Source: Allobosea sp.
GTDB lineage: Bacteria; Pseudomonadota; Alphaproteobacteria; Rhizobiales; Beijerinckiaceae
Assembly: GCF_030695125.1 (NCBI RefSeq)
Contig: NZ_JAUYTP010000029.1
Span: 1 to 64,000 of the forward strand
Direction of reading: 5' to 3'
DNA length: 64,000 bases
Position 1 is the stretch's first letter; every line of letters starts with the position of its first letter. The notes under the pieces were generated by a model. The model was not told the DNA's origin. It saw only the letters and a program-made list of their open reading frames with translations, and did not search any database. The translations under genes and the position numbers were made by a program. This document shows, piece by piece, positions 25,605 through 33,326 of the stretch.

Positions 25605-26567
25605 TCAGTCCCCGATCAGTTCGGCCAGATCCGGCCCCGCCGGCACGATCCCTGTCGGATTGATCGTGTCGTGGCTCTCGTAATAGTGCCGCTTGATATG
25701 GTCGAAATTCACCGTCTCCTTCACGCCCTCGACCTCGAAAAGAGCCTTCAGATAGGCGCTGAGCCGCGGATAATCCGTGATGCGCCGGATGTTGCACTTG
25801 AAATGCCCGACATAGACGGCGTCAAAGCGGATGAGCGTCGTGAACAGCCGCCAGTCGGCTTCGGTGAGATCCTCTCCCGCCACGAAGCGCCGCGTCGCCA
25901 GCCGCTCCTCCAGCCAGTCCAGCGTCTCGAACAGCGGGCCGACTGCCTCTTCATAGGCGTCCTGCGTGGTCGCAAATCCGGCCTTGTAGACCCCGTTGTT
26001 GACGGTGGCGTAGACGCGCTCGTTGACCGCGTCGATCTCGGGCCGAAGCGCAGCGGGATAGAAATCGCCCGGTTTCGCACCGACCCCGTCGAACGCCGTG
26101 TTGAACATCCGGATGATCTCGGACGATTCATTGTTGACGATCGTGCCCTGCTGCTTGTCCCACAGCACAGGCACGGTGACGCGCCCGCTATAGTGCGGAT
26201 CGGCGCGCGTATAGACCTCGTGCAGGAATTGCGCGCTGCCGATCGGATCGGGCACGACGCCGGGGCATTCGGCAAAGGTCCAGCCCTTGTCGCGCATCAG
26301 CCAGTGGACGACCGAGACGTCGATCATCGCCTCGAGACCCTTGAGCGACCTGACGATCAGCGCGCGATGCGCCCAGGGGCAGGCGAGCGAAACATAGAGA
26401 TGGTAGCGCCCGGCCTCGGCCTTGAAGCCGCCCGCGCCCGTCGGCCCCGGAGCGCCATCCGCCGTGACCCAGTTGCGGAAGGCACTGTCCTGACGCTGGA
26501 AACGCCCACCGCTCTTGGCGGTGTCGTACCATTGGTCGCGCCACTGGCCATCGACAAGCAGACCCAT
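25605..26567 (-). CDS. glutathionyl-hydroquinone reductase family protein (YqjG/ECM4-like GST)
   Basis: Xi-class glutathione transferase, 320 aa, which in the family reduces glutathionyl-hydroquinones to hydroquinones. The catalytic Cys63 lies in SLACPWAHRA, matching the position known for E. coli YqjG. Further family blocks are WTFAECPGVVPDPIG, VPVLWDKQQGTIVNNESSEI and, in the C-terminal domain, TEADWRLFTTLIRFDAVYVGHFKCN. The length is typical. It is transcribed alone, 155 bp from the opgG-like gene on the same strand. The quinone substrate (lignin-derived or halogenated aromatics, for example) is not evident. Confidence 0.93.
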   Translation of the reverse strand: MGLLVDGQWRDQWYDTAKSGGRFQRQDSAFRNWVTADGAPGPTGAGGFKAEAGRYHLYVSLACPWAHRALIVRSLKGLEAMIDVSVVHWLMRDKGWTFAECPGVVPDPIGSAQFLHEVYTRADPHYSGRVTVPVLWDKQQGTIVNNESSEIIRMFNTAFDGVGAKPGDFYPAALRPEIDAVNERVYATVNNGVYKAGFATTQDAYEEAVGPLFETLDWLEERLATRRFVAGEDLTEADWRLFTTLIRFDAVYVGHFKCNIRRITDYPRLSAYLKALFEVEGVKETVNFDHIKRHYYESHDTINPTGIVPAGPDLAELIGD

Positions 26568-26722
26568 CTCACCATCCTCCGCAGCGAAAACCCCTCCAAC
26601 GGGGCACCGGTCCGAAGATCACGCCGGCCGGCGGGCCCCGATCACGGAACCACTTCGACAACGGTCACGGCGCGCCGGCGTTCCCGCCATCGGCGGCGGC
26701 GTCTGGACGCAGGCGCGGCGCC

Positions 26723-28309
26723 TTATGCCTCAGCCCGCCACGGATAGCTCCAGGTTTCCGTCAGCGTCTTGTCGCCGCTCCGGAGGAACGCGCGCATTTC
26801 GGCGAGTTGGCCTGGCTCGACGACGATGTCGATGAAGGCCCGGAACCCTTGCGTCTTCGGATTGGGCACGATGAAGGCCCGGTCGATCCGGCCATAGGCG
26901 ATCGAGGGCACGATCTCGACCTTCTCGGGCTGCTTGAGGTGGTAGTCGAGATCGCCGCCGGCAAAATCGACGATGAAGCGTCGCGCCCCGGCATTGACCG
27001 GCTCGCCCGAACCCAGCGCCTTCGGCTTGGCCTGATAGGTGTTGATGATGCGCCCGCCCGGATGCAGATCGTTGGAATCCAGCATCGCGGTGAGCTTGTA
27101 GCCGAAGCTGAATTCGCGACCGGGCTCGAGCGGGGTCTTCGGCGCCCACAGCGCGACGATGTTGTCGTTCGTCTCGTCGGTCGTGGGGATCTCGATCAGC
27201 TCGACCACCCCCTCGCCCCAGTCGCCCTGCGGCTCGATCCAGTAGGACGGCCGCAGCTCATAGCTCAGGTCGAGGTCCTGGTAATGCTCGAAGACGCGGT
27301 CCCGCTGCATCAGGCCGAAACCACGCACATTGCGCTCGACGAAGGAGGAAATCGCCTGCTGCCTGGGGTTTCGCAAAGGCCGCCAGATCCATTCCCCGGT
27401 GCCGGAATGGACCATCAGCCCGTCGGAATCATGCAGCTCGGTGCGAAAATCGTCGTGGAAGCGGCGGTCGTTCTCGCCGGTGAAGAACATCGAGGTCAGT
27501 GGCGCCAGCCCGAGCTTCTCGATCGGCCTCCGCGGAAACAGCGTCGCCGCGACATCCGCCACCGCGTCGACGTCGGGATAAACGTGGAAGCGATAGGCCC
27601 CGGTCACGGAGGCTGAATCGAGCAGCGCATAGACCGTGACCCGCTCGGCGTTGGCTTGGGGCGCCTCGACCCAGAACTCCCGGAACATCGGGAACTCCTC
27701 GGCAGGTCCGCCGGCTCCGATCGAAAGCCCGCGCGCCGACAGGCCGTAGCGCTGCTCGCGGCCGAGCACGCGGAAATAGCTCGCGCCGATGAAGGAGATC
27801 AGCTCGTCATAGATGCGGGGATCGTTCAGCGGGTAATGCAGCCGGAAACCGGCGAAGCCGAGATTGACCGGCAGCGGCTTCTCGAACTTGACCCGGCCGT
27901 AATCGAAAAGATTGGCCGCATAGGGCACCGGCGTCGGCACGCCGTCGCGCACCACATTGACCACCACGGGGCGGGTGAAGAGGAAGCCCGGATGGAACAT
28001 CTGCATCCGGAACGGGCTGCCGTTCTGGGCCAGCAGCGCCCGCTCGGGCCGGAAGCGGATGTCGCGCCAGGCATCGAAATCGAGCCGGGACAGCGGCTCC
28101 GGCAGGTTGGGGCCGGCGTCATAAGGCACGGCCGCGATCGCGCGCGCCCGGCTCACCACCTGCTCGAAGCCGAAGCGCGGCTGCGGCGGCTGCGCCGACG
28201 CCTCGGGCTGTGCCGCCGGCTGCTGCGCGAGCAGGACGGACGGCGCCGCGGAGAGGCTGAAGGCAGCTGAAAGCCCCGCCAGGACGCGGCGGCGGTCGGG
28301 AAGGGTCAT
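26723..28309 (-). CDS. opgG: periplasmic glucan biosynthesis protein (OpgG/OpgD family)
   Basis: Protein needed to make osmoregulated periplasmic glucans, 528 aa from the chosen ATG. The N-terminus TLPDRRRVLAGLSAAFSLSAA is Arg-rich and Tat-like with an AQQ cleavage region. The mature part has the MdoG beta-sandwich blocks YDAWRDIRF-type (here FDAWRDIRFRPE), LFDYGRVKFEKPLP, FIGASYFRVLGREQRYGLSARG and EWIWRPLRNPRQQ. No opgH glucosyltransferase lies next to it, unlike the usual opgGH operon. A Tat-type signal and orphan location are features of OpgD in E. coli, so OpgD is a fair alternative name. A longer start 48 bp upstream is less likely. Confidence 0.9.
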   Translation of the reverse strand: MTLPDRRRVLAGLSAAFSLSAAPSVLLAQQPAAQPEASAQPPQPRFGFEQVVSRARAIAAVPYDAGPNLPEPLSRLDFDAWRDIRFRPERALLAQNGSPFRMQMFHPGFLFTRPVVVNVVRDGVPTPVPYAANLFDYGRVKFEKPLPVNLGFAGFRLHYPLNDPRIYDELISFIGASYFRVLGREQRYGLSARGLSIGAGGPAEEFPMFREFWVEAPQANAERVTVYALLDSASVTGAYRFHVYPDVDAVADVAATLFPRRPIEKLGLAPLTSMFFTGENDRRFHDDFRTELHDSDGLMVHSGTGEWIWRPLRNPRQQAISSFVERNVRGFGLMQRDRVFEHYQDLDLSYELRPSYWIEPQGDWGEGVVELIEIPTTDETNDNIVALWAPKTPLEPGREFSFGYKLTAMLDSNDLHPGGRIINTYQAKPKALGSGEPVNAGARRFIVDFAGGDLDYHLKQPEKVEIVPSIAYGRIDRAFIVPNPKTQGFRAFIDIVVEPGQLAEMRAFLRSGDKTLTETWSYPWRAEA

Positions 28310-28630
28310 GATGGGTCCGTCGTCTTGTCTTGGCCGCCTGCGGAGGCAGTCCATCAAAGGCTTGCCTGCCAGTGACTTAGGCGAGGAATTGGGGCCGGTC
28401 TAGGGCAGGATTTCACGATCGCTGCGGAGGCTCGTCCAAGACCGCCCGTTGACAGGCAGCGGCGGCGCTTTCTAACATTCTCATCGGCCGGATGCAGCCA
28501 GCCGCTCGCGCCCGCAAGGGTTTGGTGAATGCATCCCGAAATGGTTTCCCTGATCCCGATCGCTCGGTGGACGGCCCTCAGCAATGCGAGCCCTGATCGT
28601 TCCGTCCGCTCAACGAGAAGGATCACGACC
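28310..28630. other. 321-bp divergent intergenic region
   Basis: Separates opgG (minus) from the VOC gene (plus). It contains a good plus-strand promoter (28449-28478). An in-frame ATG at 28529 would extend the VOC protein by 34 residues that do not look conserved. Nothing else is recognised. Confidence 0.55.
28449..28478 (+). promoter_or_regulatory. sigma70-type promoter for the VOC gene
   Basis: TTGACA (perfect -35) and TAACAT (-10) are separated by 18 bp. The -10 box ends about 150 bp before the preferred start at 28631 and 50 bp before the alternative ATG at 28529. Confidence 0.5.
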
Positions 28631-29194
28631 ATGCGCAGCTTTAGCGATGCGAAGCTGATAGCCAGGTCTCTGCGCGAGGCGATAGCCACGCGGCAGATCG
28701 ATCTGTCCCACTCCGAAACCCTCGAAATCGTGGCGCGGCAGTTCGGCTATGCCGACTGGAACACGGCCTCGTCCAGACTGAACGCAGACCGCGATCAGCC
28801 GGGCCCGGCACCGGCCGATGGCTCCGGCATCGGCCTCGAAGCGGGCATTCCGATCCTGCGGATTTTCGACCTCGAGAAGGCGCGGGAGTTCTACCTCGAC
28901 TTCCTCGGCTTCACGATGGACTGGGACCACCGCTTCGCCCCGAATTCTCCAACCTACATGCAGATCTCGCGCTCTGGCCTGACCCTGCATCTCTCCGAGC
29001 ACCATGGCGACGCCAGCCCGGGCGCGACGGTCTTCGTCAGGATCGAGGGCGTCGACGTCTTCCACGCCGAACTGATCGGCAAGGACTACGCCTATTCCAA
29101 GCCTGGCATCCAGGACGATGCCCCTGGCGGGCGCCTGCTAGAGGTGCCCGATCCGTTCGGGAACCGCATCCGCTTCAGCGAGGCGCGGGACTAG
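28631..29194 (+). CDS. glyoxalase superfamily (VOC) protein with N-terminal helical domain
   Basis: Protein of 187 aa. Residues about 1-60 form the small helical module seen in glyoxalase-related proteins (SFSDAKLIARSLREA, then LEIVARQFGYADWNTASSRL). A VOC domain (about 70-185) follows with FDLEKAREFYLDFLGF and the C-terminal VPDPFGNRIRFSE. It resembles bleomycin-binding and DUF-type resistance proteins, in which one VOC domain dimerises; enzymatic activity is not certain. The start with AGAAGGA before it also matches the usual family N-terminus. A good promoter lies upstream. It converges on vapC with 7 bp between stops. Confidence 0.85.
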   Translation: MRSFSDAKLIARSLREAIATRQIDLSHSETLEIVARQFGYADWNTASSRLNADRDQPGPAPADGSGIGLEAGIPILRIFDLEKAREFYLDFLGFTMDWDHRFAPNSPTYMQISRSGLTLHLSEHHGDASPGATVFVRIEGVDVFHAELIGKDYAYSKPGIQDDAPGGRLLEVPDPFGNRIRFSEARD

Positions 29195-29201
29195 GCGGCG
29201 C

Positions 29202-29591
29202 TCAGGCCGTCATCAGGCCGAGATGCTCGGCAAACGGTCCGAAATCACGATCCGCGTGCAGCAGGGCGTGCCCGCGCTCGATGCAGAAGGTGGCGATGAT
29301 CAGATCCGCCGTCTTGCGCACGGTCACACCGAGCCCCCGGAGCCTGCGATAATTGCGGGCTCCCGCACGCGCAATCTCAGGGTCGAACATCTGCACGAGT
29401 GGAAAGCGGCGCATTCGCTGGTCGATCGCAGAGGCATGCCTGTCATCGCGCGCGCCCTGCAACAGCTCGAGCAAGACCAGATCGCCAATCAGGAGATCGG
29501 ACGACTCGATCAGCGCATCGAGCCTGGCAACGGACGGGATCTCCTGGCCCCTGAGATGAGCGATCCAGACGGAGCTATCCGCGAGGATCAA
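29202..29591 (-). CDS. vapC: PIN-domain ribonuclease toxin VapC
   Basis: Type II toxin of 129 aa, a Mg-dependent endoribonuclease in this family. The PIN acidic residues are all present: Asp5 (ILADSSVW), Glu42 (LVLLELLQG), Asp96 (RKTADLIIA) and Asp114/Asp116 (HADRDFG), so the toxin looks intact. Its ATG overlaps the antitoxin stop by 4 bp (ATGA), the usual vapBC arrangement, so it is made only with VapB. It converges on the VOC gene. The target RNA is unknown; tRNA is the usual substrate class. Confidence 0.94.
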   Translation of the reverse strand: MILADSSVWIAHLRGQEIPSVARLDALIESSDLLIGDLVLLELLQGARDDRHASAIDQRMRRFPLVQMFDPEIARAGARNYRRLRGLGVTVRKTADLIIATFCIERGHALLHADRDFGPFAEHLGLMTA

Positions 29592-29800
29592 GGCAAGAGC
29601 TCGACATCACGTCCCGTACGCATCTCGTCGAGGTCCCCTTCCCATCCCATGCCTTTCAACTCGTCGAAGGCCCTGCGTCGACGATGGTTTTCGACAAGGC
29701 GGCGAAGCGCTTCTTCGACGACCGCCTTCTTGGTGGAAAGTTCGGTCACCTCCATCGCCTCCTTGAGGAGCGCGTCATCGATGTCGATATTGGTGCGCAT
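29588..29800 (-). CDS. vapB: VapB-family antitoxin
   Basis: Antitoxin of 70 aa. The N-terminal ribbon-helix-helix is MRTNIDIDDALLKEAME followed by TKKAVVEEALRRLVE (about 1-40). The C-terminal part (RRAFDELKGMGWEGDLDEM) would wrap and block VapC. The ATG at 29800 is chosen over one 57 bp upstream because the RHH strand starts here and the palindromic operator lies in between. It binds its own promoter in known systems; the 9-bp-arm dyad at 29810-29839 is the likely operator. It overlaps vapC by 4 bp. Confidence 0.94.
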   Translation of the reverse strand: MRTNIDIDDALLKEAMEVTELSTKKAVVEEALRRLVENHRRRRAFDELKGMGWEGDLDEMRTGRDVELLP

Positions 29801-29809
29801 CGCGTCCCC

Positions 29810-29839
29810 ATGTGTATGGATCGGGATTATCATACACAT
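29810..29839. promoter_or_regulatory. vapBC operator palindrome
   Basis: Perfect inverted arms ATGTGTATG and CATACACAT with a 12-bp spacer, starting 10 bp before the vapB ATG. Position and symmetry fit RHH autorepression. Confidence 0.75.
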
Positions 29840-29880
29840 CGACGGTCTCGTCCGCAATTTCGACCCCGCGCCCCAAAAAA

Positions 29881-30366
29881 CCTCTTGTCGTCGGGGGCCA
29901 TCATCCGTATATGCCCTCTACCCAATTCGCACGTGCCTGTGGCCGCGTGTCAGTCGGTGGGCATCCGGACAAGAGGCCGGACAGCCGCCAGGTGTTGGAG
30001 ACGGATGGAGGGGGATGGATATCCCCTCAAATCACGCTCCCGGTTCCCTTCTCCAGGGAACTGTCACCGAACAGCGACTGGCAGCCGGAGGCGAAACCGG
30101 CGAACCCCGAATCTCCACGGGGGACGCAGCTTAAAGCAACGACGGAACGGGCTTTTTTTGGTCTCGCTGGTCCTCCAAAGACCAGCACCGAAGAGGCTTG
30201 TCCTTCATTGCCGGGCGTGCGGGGTCTCCCCAAGCGACGGTTATCAGAGTCCGGACGTTTCGTTCGGTGGCCCGCGGCGTTTCCAACGCGCTGTGGCTCG
30301 CCTGATCGACTCAAGCCGGCTTCATGTCGCATCGGCGCCGCCAGCGCCGTAAGGGAGACGCGTCTC
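29881..30366 (+). ncRNA. long structured leader before ornithine decarboxylase (speF RNA motif candidate)
   Basis: About 490 bp without a supported gene precede speF. It has distant complementary arms CCTCTTGTC (29881-29889) and GACAAGAGG (29968-29976). After them come hairpins at 30008-30028 (GGGGAT/ATCCCC), 30041-30063 (CGGTTCCCT/AGGGAACTG), 30084-30101 (GCCGG/CCGGC), 30105-30122 (CCCCG/CGGGG) and 30166-30186 (GCTGGTC/GACCAGC). A run of seven T is at 30153-30159. The alphaproteobacterial speF cis-regulatory RNA motif is known upstream of this same gene type. I recognise it by context and structure, not by a covariance-model match. Confidence 0.55.
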
Positions 30367-31512
30367 ATGACCGAGCGCATCCGTGATTTTCTTCGCACCC
30401 GTCGCGACGACGGTCCTTGCGTCGTCATCGATCTCGATGTCGTCGGCGAGAACTACCATGCCTTCTCGCGGGCCCTTCCCGACACGCGCGTCTTCTACGC
30501 CGTGAAGGCGAACCCGGGGCCCGAAGTGCTTGCGTTGCTGGCTAAGCTCGGCTCCTGCTTCGATTGCGCCTCGGTCGTCGAGATCGAGCTCGCGCTCGCC
30601 GCCGGTGCGACCGCCGACCGGATCTCCTTCGGCAACACGATCAAGAAGGAGCGCGACGTCGTCCGCGCCATGGAGCTCGGCGTGCGCCTCTTCGCCGTCG
30701 ACTGCACGGCGGAAGTCGAGAAGGTCGCCCGCTCGGCCGAAAAGACCGCCGCCAAGGACGCGCGCATCTTCTGCCGCATCCTGTGCGACGGCGCCGGTGC
30801 GGACTGGCCGCTGTCGCGCAAGTTCGGCTGCGTGCCCGAAATGGCAGCCGACGTGCTCGAGCATGGCCATCGTCTCGGCCTCGCGGCTTATGGCGTCTCG
30901 TTCCATGTCGGCTCGCAGCAGGCGAATGTGAACGCCTGGGATTCCGCTCTGGCCTCGGCCTCGGCGGTGTTCAAGGAGTGCGCCACCCGTGGTCTCTCGC
31001 TGTCGATGGTCAACCTCGGCGGCGGCTTCCCGGCGCGCTACCTGAAGCCGATCCCGGGCGTGCCGTCCTATGGCGATGCGATCTTCCAGGCGCTGTCGAA
31101 GCATTTCGGCAACCAGCTCCCGGAGACGATCATCGAGCCGGGTCGCGGCATGGTCGGTAATGCCGGCCTGATCGAGACCGAGGTCGTCCTGATCTCGAAG
31201 AAGGCCGCGGACGACCAGGTCGCCTGGGTTTATCTCGACATCGGCAAGTTCAACGGCCTGGCCGAGACCATGGACGAGGCGATCCGCTACCCGATCCGCA
31301 GCGCCCGCGACGGCGATGCGACGGTGCCCTGCATCCTGGCCGGCCCGACCTGCGATTCGGTCGACGTCATGTACGAGAAGACCCCGTACATGCTGCCGTT
31401 CAGCCTCGAGATCGGCGACAAGCTGCTGATCGAGGGCACGGGCGCCTATACGACGACCTATTCGGCCGTCGCCTTCAACGGCTTCCCGCCGCTGAAGCAG
31501 TACGTCATCTGA
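30367..31512 (+). CDS. speF: type III PLP-dependent ornithine decarboxylase
   Basis: Converts ornithine to putrescine; eukaryote-like alanine-racemase fold, 381 aa. PLP Schiff-base Lys47 lies in FYAVKANPGPEVL, His180 in FHVGSQ, the phosphate-binding Gly triplet at 218-220, EPGR at 257-260, and the catalytic Cys329-Asp330 in GPTCDSVDV, all as known for ODC. AAGGGAGA precedes the ATG. The N-terminal frame stays open through the leader but those residues are not protein-like. It is preceded by a long structured leader and followed by a GNAT gene. With hss at 36.6 kb it supplies putrescine for homospermidine. Confidence 0.95.
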   Translation: MTERIRDFLRTRRDDGPCVVIDLDVVGENYHAFSRALPDTRVFYAVKANPGPEVLALLAKLGSCFDCASVVEIELALAAGATADRISFGNTIKKERDVVRAMELGVRLFAVDCTAEVEKVARSAEKTAAKDARIFCRILCDGAGADWPLSRKFGCVPEMAADVLEHGHRLGLAAYGVSFHVGSQQANVNAWDSALASASAVFKECATRGLSLSMVNLGGGFPARYLKPIPGVPSYGDAIFQALSKHFGNQLPETIIEPGRGMVGNAGLIETEVVLISKKAADDQVAWVYLDIGKFNGLAETMDEAIRYPIRSARDGDATVPCILAGPTCDSVDVMYEKTPYMLPFSLEIGDKLLIEGTGAYTTTYSAVAFNGFPPLKQYVI

Positions 31513-31519
31513 CGTGATC

Positions 31520-31539
31520 GGGGCGCCGCAAGGCGCCCC
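31520..31539 (+). terminator. GNRA-loop hairpin after speF
   Basis: GGGGCGCC-GCAA-GGCGCCCC, an 8-bp perfect GC stem closed by a GCAA tetraloop, begins 8 bp after the speF stop. No U tract follows, so it may stabilise the speF 3' end or attenuate reading into the GNAT gene rather than stop it fully. Confidence 0.6.
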
Positions 31540-31743
31540 GCGAGATCGGGTCCGGCGAAGCGCCCTGCCATGATCGGCAGGCCGCCCGCAGTTTCGGGCG
31601 GAGCGTCCGCGCCTCCAGAAGGAAGCGCGGCGGACGTGGCTCCCGCCGGACCCTCTTCCACACATCCCTGTTGCTTGTGGCCGCGTTCGCGCGCGGCGCC
31701 GGGAAGGTCTGCTGCGCGCAGGCGCTCCGGCCGGAGGTGCGTC

Positions 31744-32280
31744 ATGATCACGATCCGCGATGAAATCGCTGCCGACATCCCCGCCCGCGAGGTGCTGCTC
31801 GACCGCTGCCTCGGCGAGCGCCGCACCGCCAAGTCGAGCGAGCGGCTCCGCGAGGGTCGTTTGCCGGCTGAAGGCCTGGCCTTGACCGCCGAGTGCGAGG
31901 GCGTCGTCGTGGCGACGGTGCGGCTCTGGCATGTCGAGGCCGGCGACAAGGCCGCGCTCCTGCTCGGCCCGCTCGCGGTCGCGCCCGAACTGCAGGGCGA
32001 GGGACTCGGCCGCGCGATGATGCGCGAGGCGATCTGGCGCGCCGCCTGCCGCGGCCATGGCGCCGTCCTGCTCGTCGGTGACGCCGCCTATTACGAGCGC
32101 TTCGGCTTCTCGGGTGATCTCACCCGCGATCTCGCCATGCCCGGCCCGGTCGAGCGCGAGCGCTTCCTCGGCCTCGAACTGCGCGACGGCGCGCTGGCGG
32201 GCGCCGTCGGTGTCCTCGTCGCGACCGGCCGTCCGGCCGAGGCCACGCCGGCCGCTGAGCCCGCGCGCCGCGCCGCCTGA
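31744..32280 (+). CDS. GNAT family N-acetyltransferase
   Basis: Acetyl-CoA-dependent acetyltransferase of 178 aa, similar to the YhbS type. The GNAT core shows LLGPLAVAPELQGEGLGRAMMREAIW (about residues 77-101; the acetyl-CoA loop is QGEGLG). Later comes VLLVGDAAYYERFGFSGD, the characteristic YYxRFGF strand. The tail after residue 160 is Ala/Pro-rich. GGAGGTG before the ATG at 31744 fixes the start; the longer reading upstream is not coding-like. Its place directly after speF suggests a polyamine-linked substrate, but that is inference. A perfect 12-bp hairpin follows the stop. Confidence 0.9.
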   Translation: MITIRDEIAADIPAREVLLDRCLGERRTAKSSERLREGRLPAEGLALTAECEGVVVATVRLWHVEAGDKAALLLGPLAVAPELQGEGLGRAMMREAIWRAACRGHGAVLLVGDAAYYERFGFSGDLTRDLAMPGPVERERFLGLELRDGALAGAVGVLVATGRPAEATPAAEPARRAA

Positions 32281-32288
32281 GGATAACC

Positions 32289-32321
32289 ATGACGGCCCCG
32301 GCGCTTCGTCGGGGCCGTCAT
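32289..32321 (+). terminator. strong terminator hairpin
   Basis: ATGACGGCCCCG and CGGGGCCGTCAT form a perfect 12-bp stem with a 9-base loop, 8 bp after the GNAT stop. The tail lacks a U run. It separates the speF unit from the following ABC operon. Confidence 0.7.
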
Positions 32322-32390
32322 GCATCCGTCATCGCACTGTAGCCACTCCGTCGTCACCGCCCGCCATGACCCCGCCCGAAGGTGGGGTCC

Positions 32391-33326
32391 ATGGCGCAGG
32401 CGGTTTTCACGGCAGACAAGGCGAGGGAATGGAGCGCGCCGCGCTGGCGGCCGCGCCGGACGACCCTGCTCGCCTTCGCGATGCTCGCACCCTCGCTGCT
32501 GTTCCTGGCACTGTTCACCTACTGGCCGGTCGTCCAGGTCCTCTGGCAGTCGCTGCACGGGCAGGTCCGCGTCGGCGGCCCGCAGGCCTATGTCGGCGCG
32601 CAGAACTTCCTGAAGCTCTTCGCCGATCCGGCCTTCCGCAAGGCGCTGGCCAACAACCTCGTCTATGCGCTCGGCACGGTGATCCCGAGCCTCGTCCTGG
32701 CGCTCGGCTTCGCCATGGCCTTGGCGCGGTCGAGCCGGGTCAATGCGCTGTTCCGGGCGCTGTTCTTCCTGCCGGTCCTGATCCCGCTGGTCGCGGCGGC
32801 CTCGATCTTCCTATTCCTGTTCCTGCCCAATGTCGGGCTGCTCGACTACCACCTCGCCAAGCTCGCCATCTCCGGCCCCAACTGGCTCGGCGATCCCGAT
32901 GTGGCGCTCTGGTCGATCATGGCGCTGACGATCTGGAAGAACGCCGGCTACTACATGCTGTTCTTCCTCGCTGGCCTCCAGGCCGTGCCGGCGGACGCCT
33001 ATGAGGCGGCGATTTTGGACGGCGCCGGCCCCTGGCAGCGCCTGCGCTACGTCACCTTGCCCTATCTCAAGCCGACCATCGGCTTCGTGCTGGTGATCGG
33101 CCTGCTCAACGTCGTCACGCAGGTCGACCATGTCTTCGTGCTGACCAAGGGCGGCCCGTCGGACTCCACCAACCTGCTGCTGTTTTATGTCTACCAGCAG
33201 GCGGTCGAGAACTACGACGCCGGCCGCGCCGCCGCCGGCACGCTGGTGATGCTGGCGCTGCTGCTCGCCGTCACCGCCTTCTCGCTGCGCACGCTCGAAC
33301 GCTCCTTCGGGGAGAAGGAGGCATGA
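32391..33326 (+). CDS. carbohydrate-type ABC transporter permease (UgpA/MalF-like)
   Basis: Inner-membrane permease, 311 aa, six or seven helices. The EAA loop that contacts the ATPase is visible as AYEAAILDGAGPWQRLRYVTLPYLKP (about residues 203-228). AAGGTGG is correctly placed for the ATG at 32391; a GTG nine bases upstream is an alternative. It overlaps the next permease by ATGA. The gene set is permease, permease, binding protein and phosphodiesterase with no ATPase gene, so an ATPase such as UgpC/MsmK from elsewhere must be shared. A glycerophosphodiester or sugar-phosphate substrate is hinted at by the phosphodiesterase neighbour. Confidence 0.92.
   Translation: MAQAVFTADKAREWSAPRWRPRRTTLLAFAMLAPSLLFLALFTYWPVVQVLWQSLHGQVRVGGPQAYVGAQNFLKLFADPAFRKALANNLVYALGTVIPSLVLALGFAMALARSSRVNALFRALFFLPVLIPLVAAASIFLFLFLPNVGLLDYHLAKLAISGPNWLGDPDVALWSIMALTIWKNAGYYMLFFLAGLQAVPADAYEAAILDGAGPWQRLRYVTLPYLKPTIGFVLVIGLLNVVTQVDHVFVLTKGGPSDSTNLLLFYVYQQAVENYDAGRAAAGTLVMLALLLAVTAFSLRTLERSFGEKEA

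Noticed and set aside
29812..30366. N-terminal extension of ornithine decarboxylase through its leader
   Set aside because: The frame is open but the residues are not ODC-like. The normal ODC N-terminus and a ribosome site occur at 30367.
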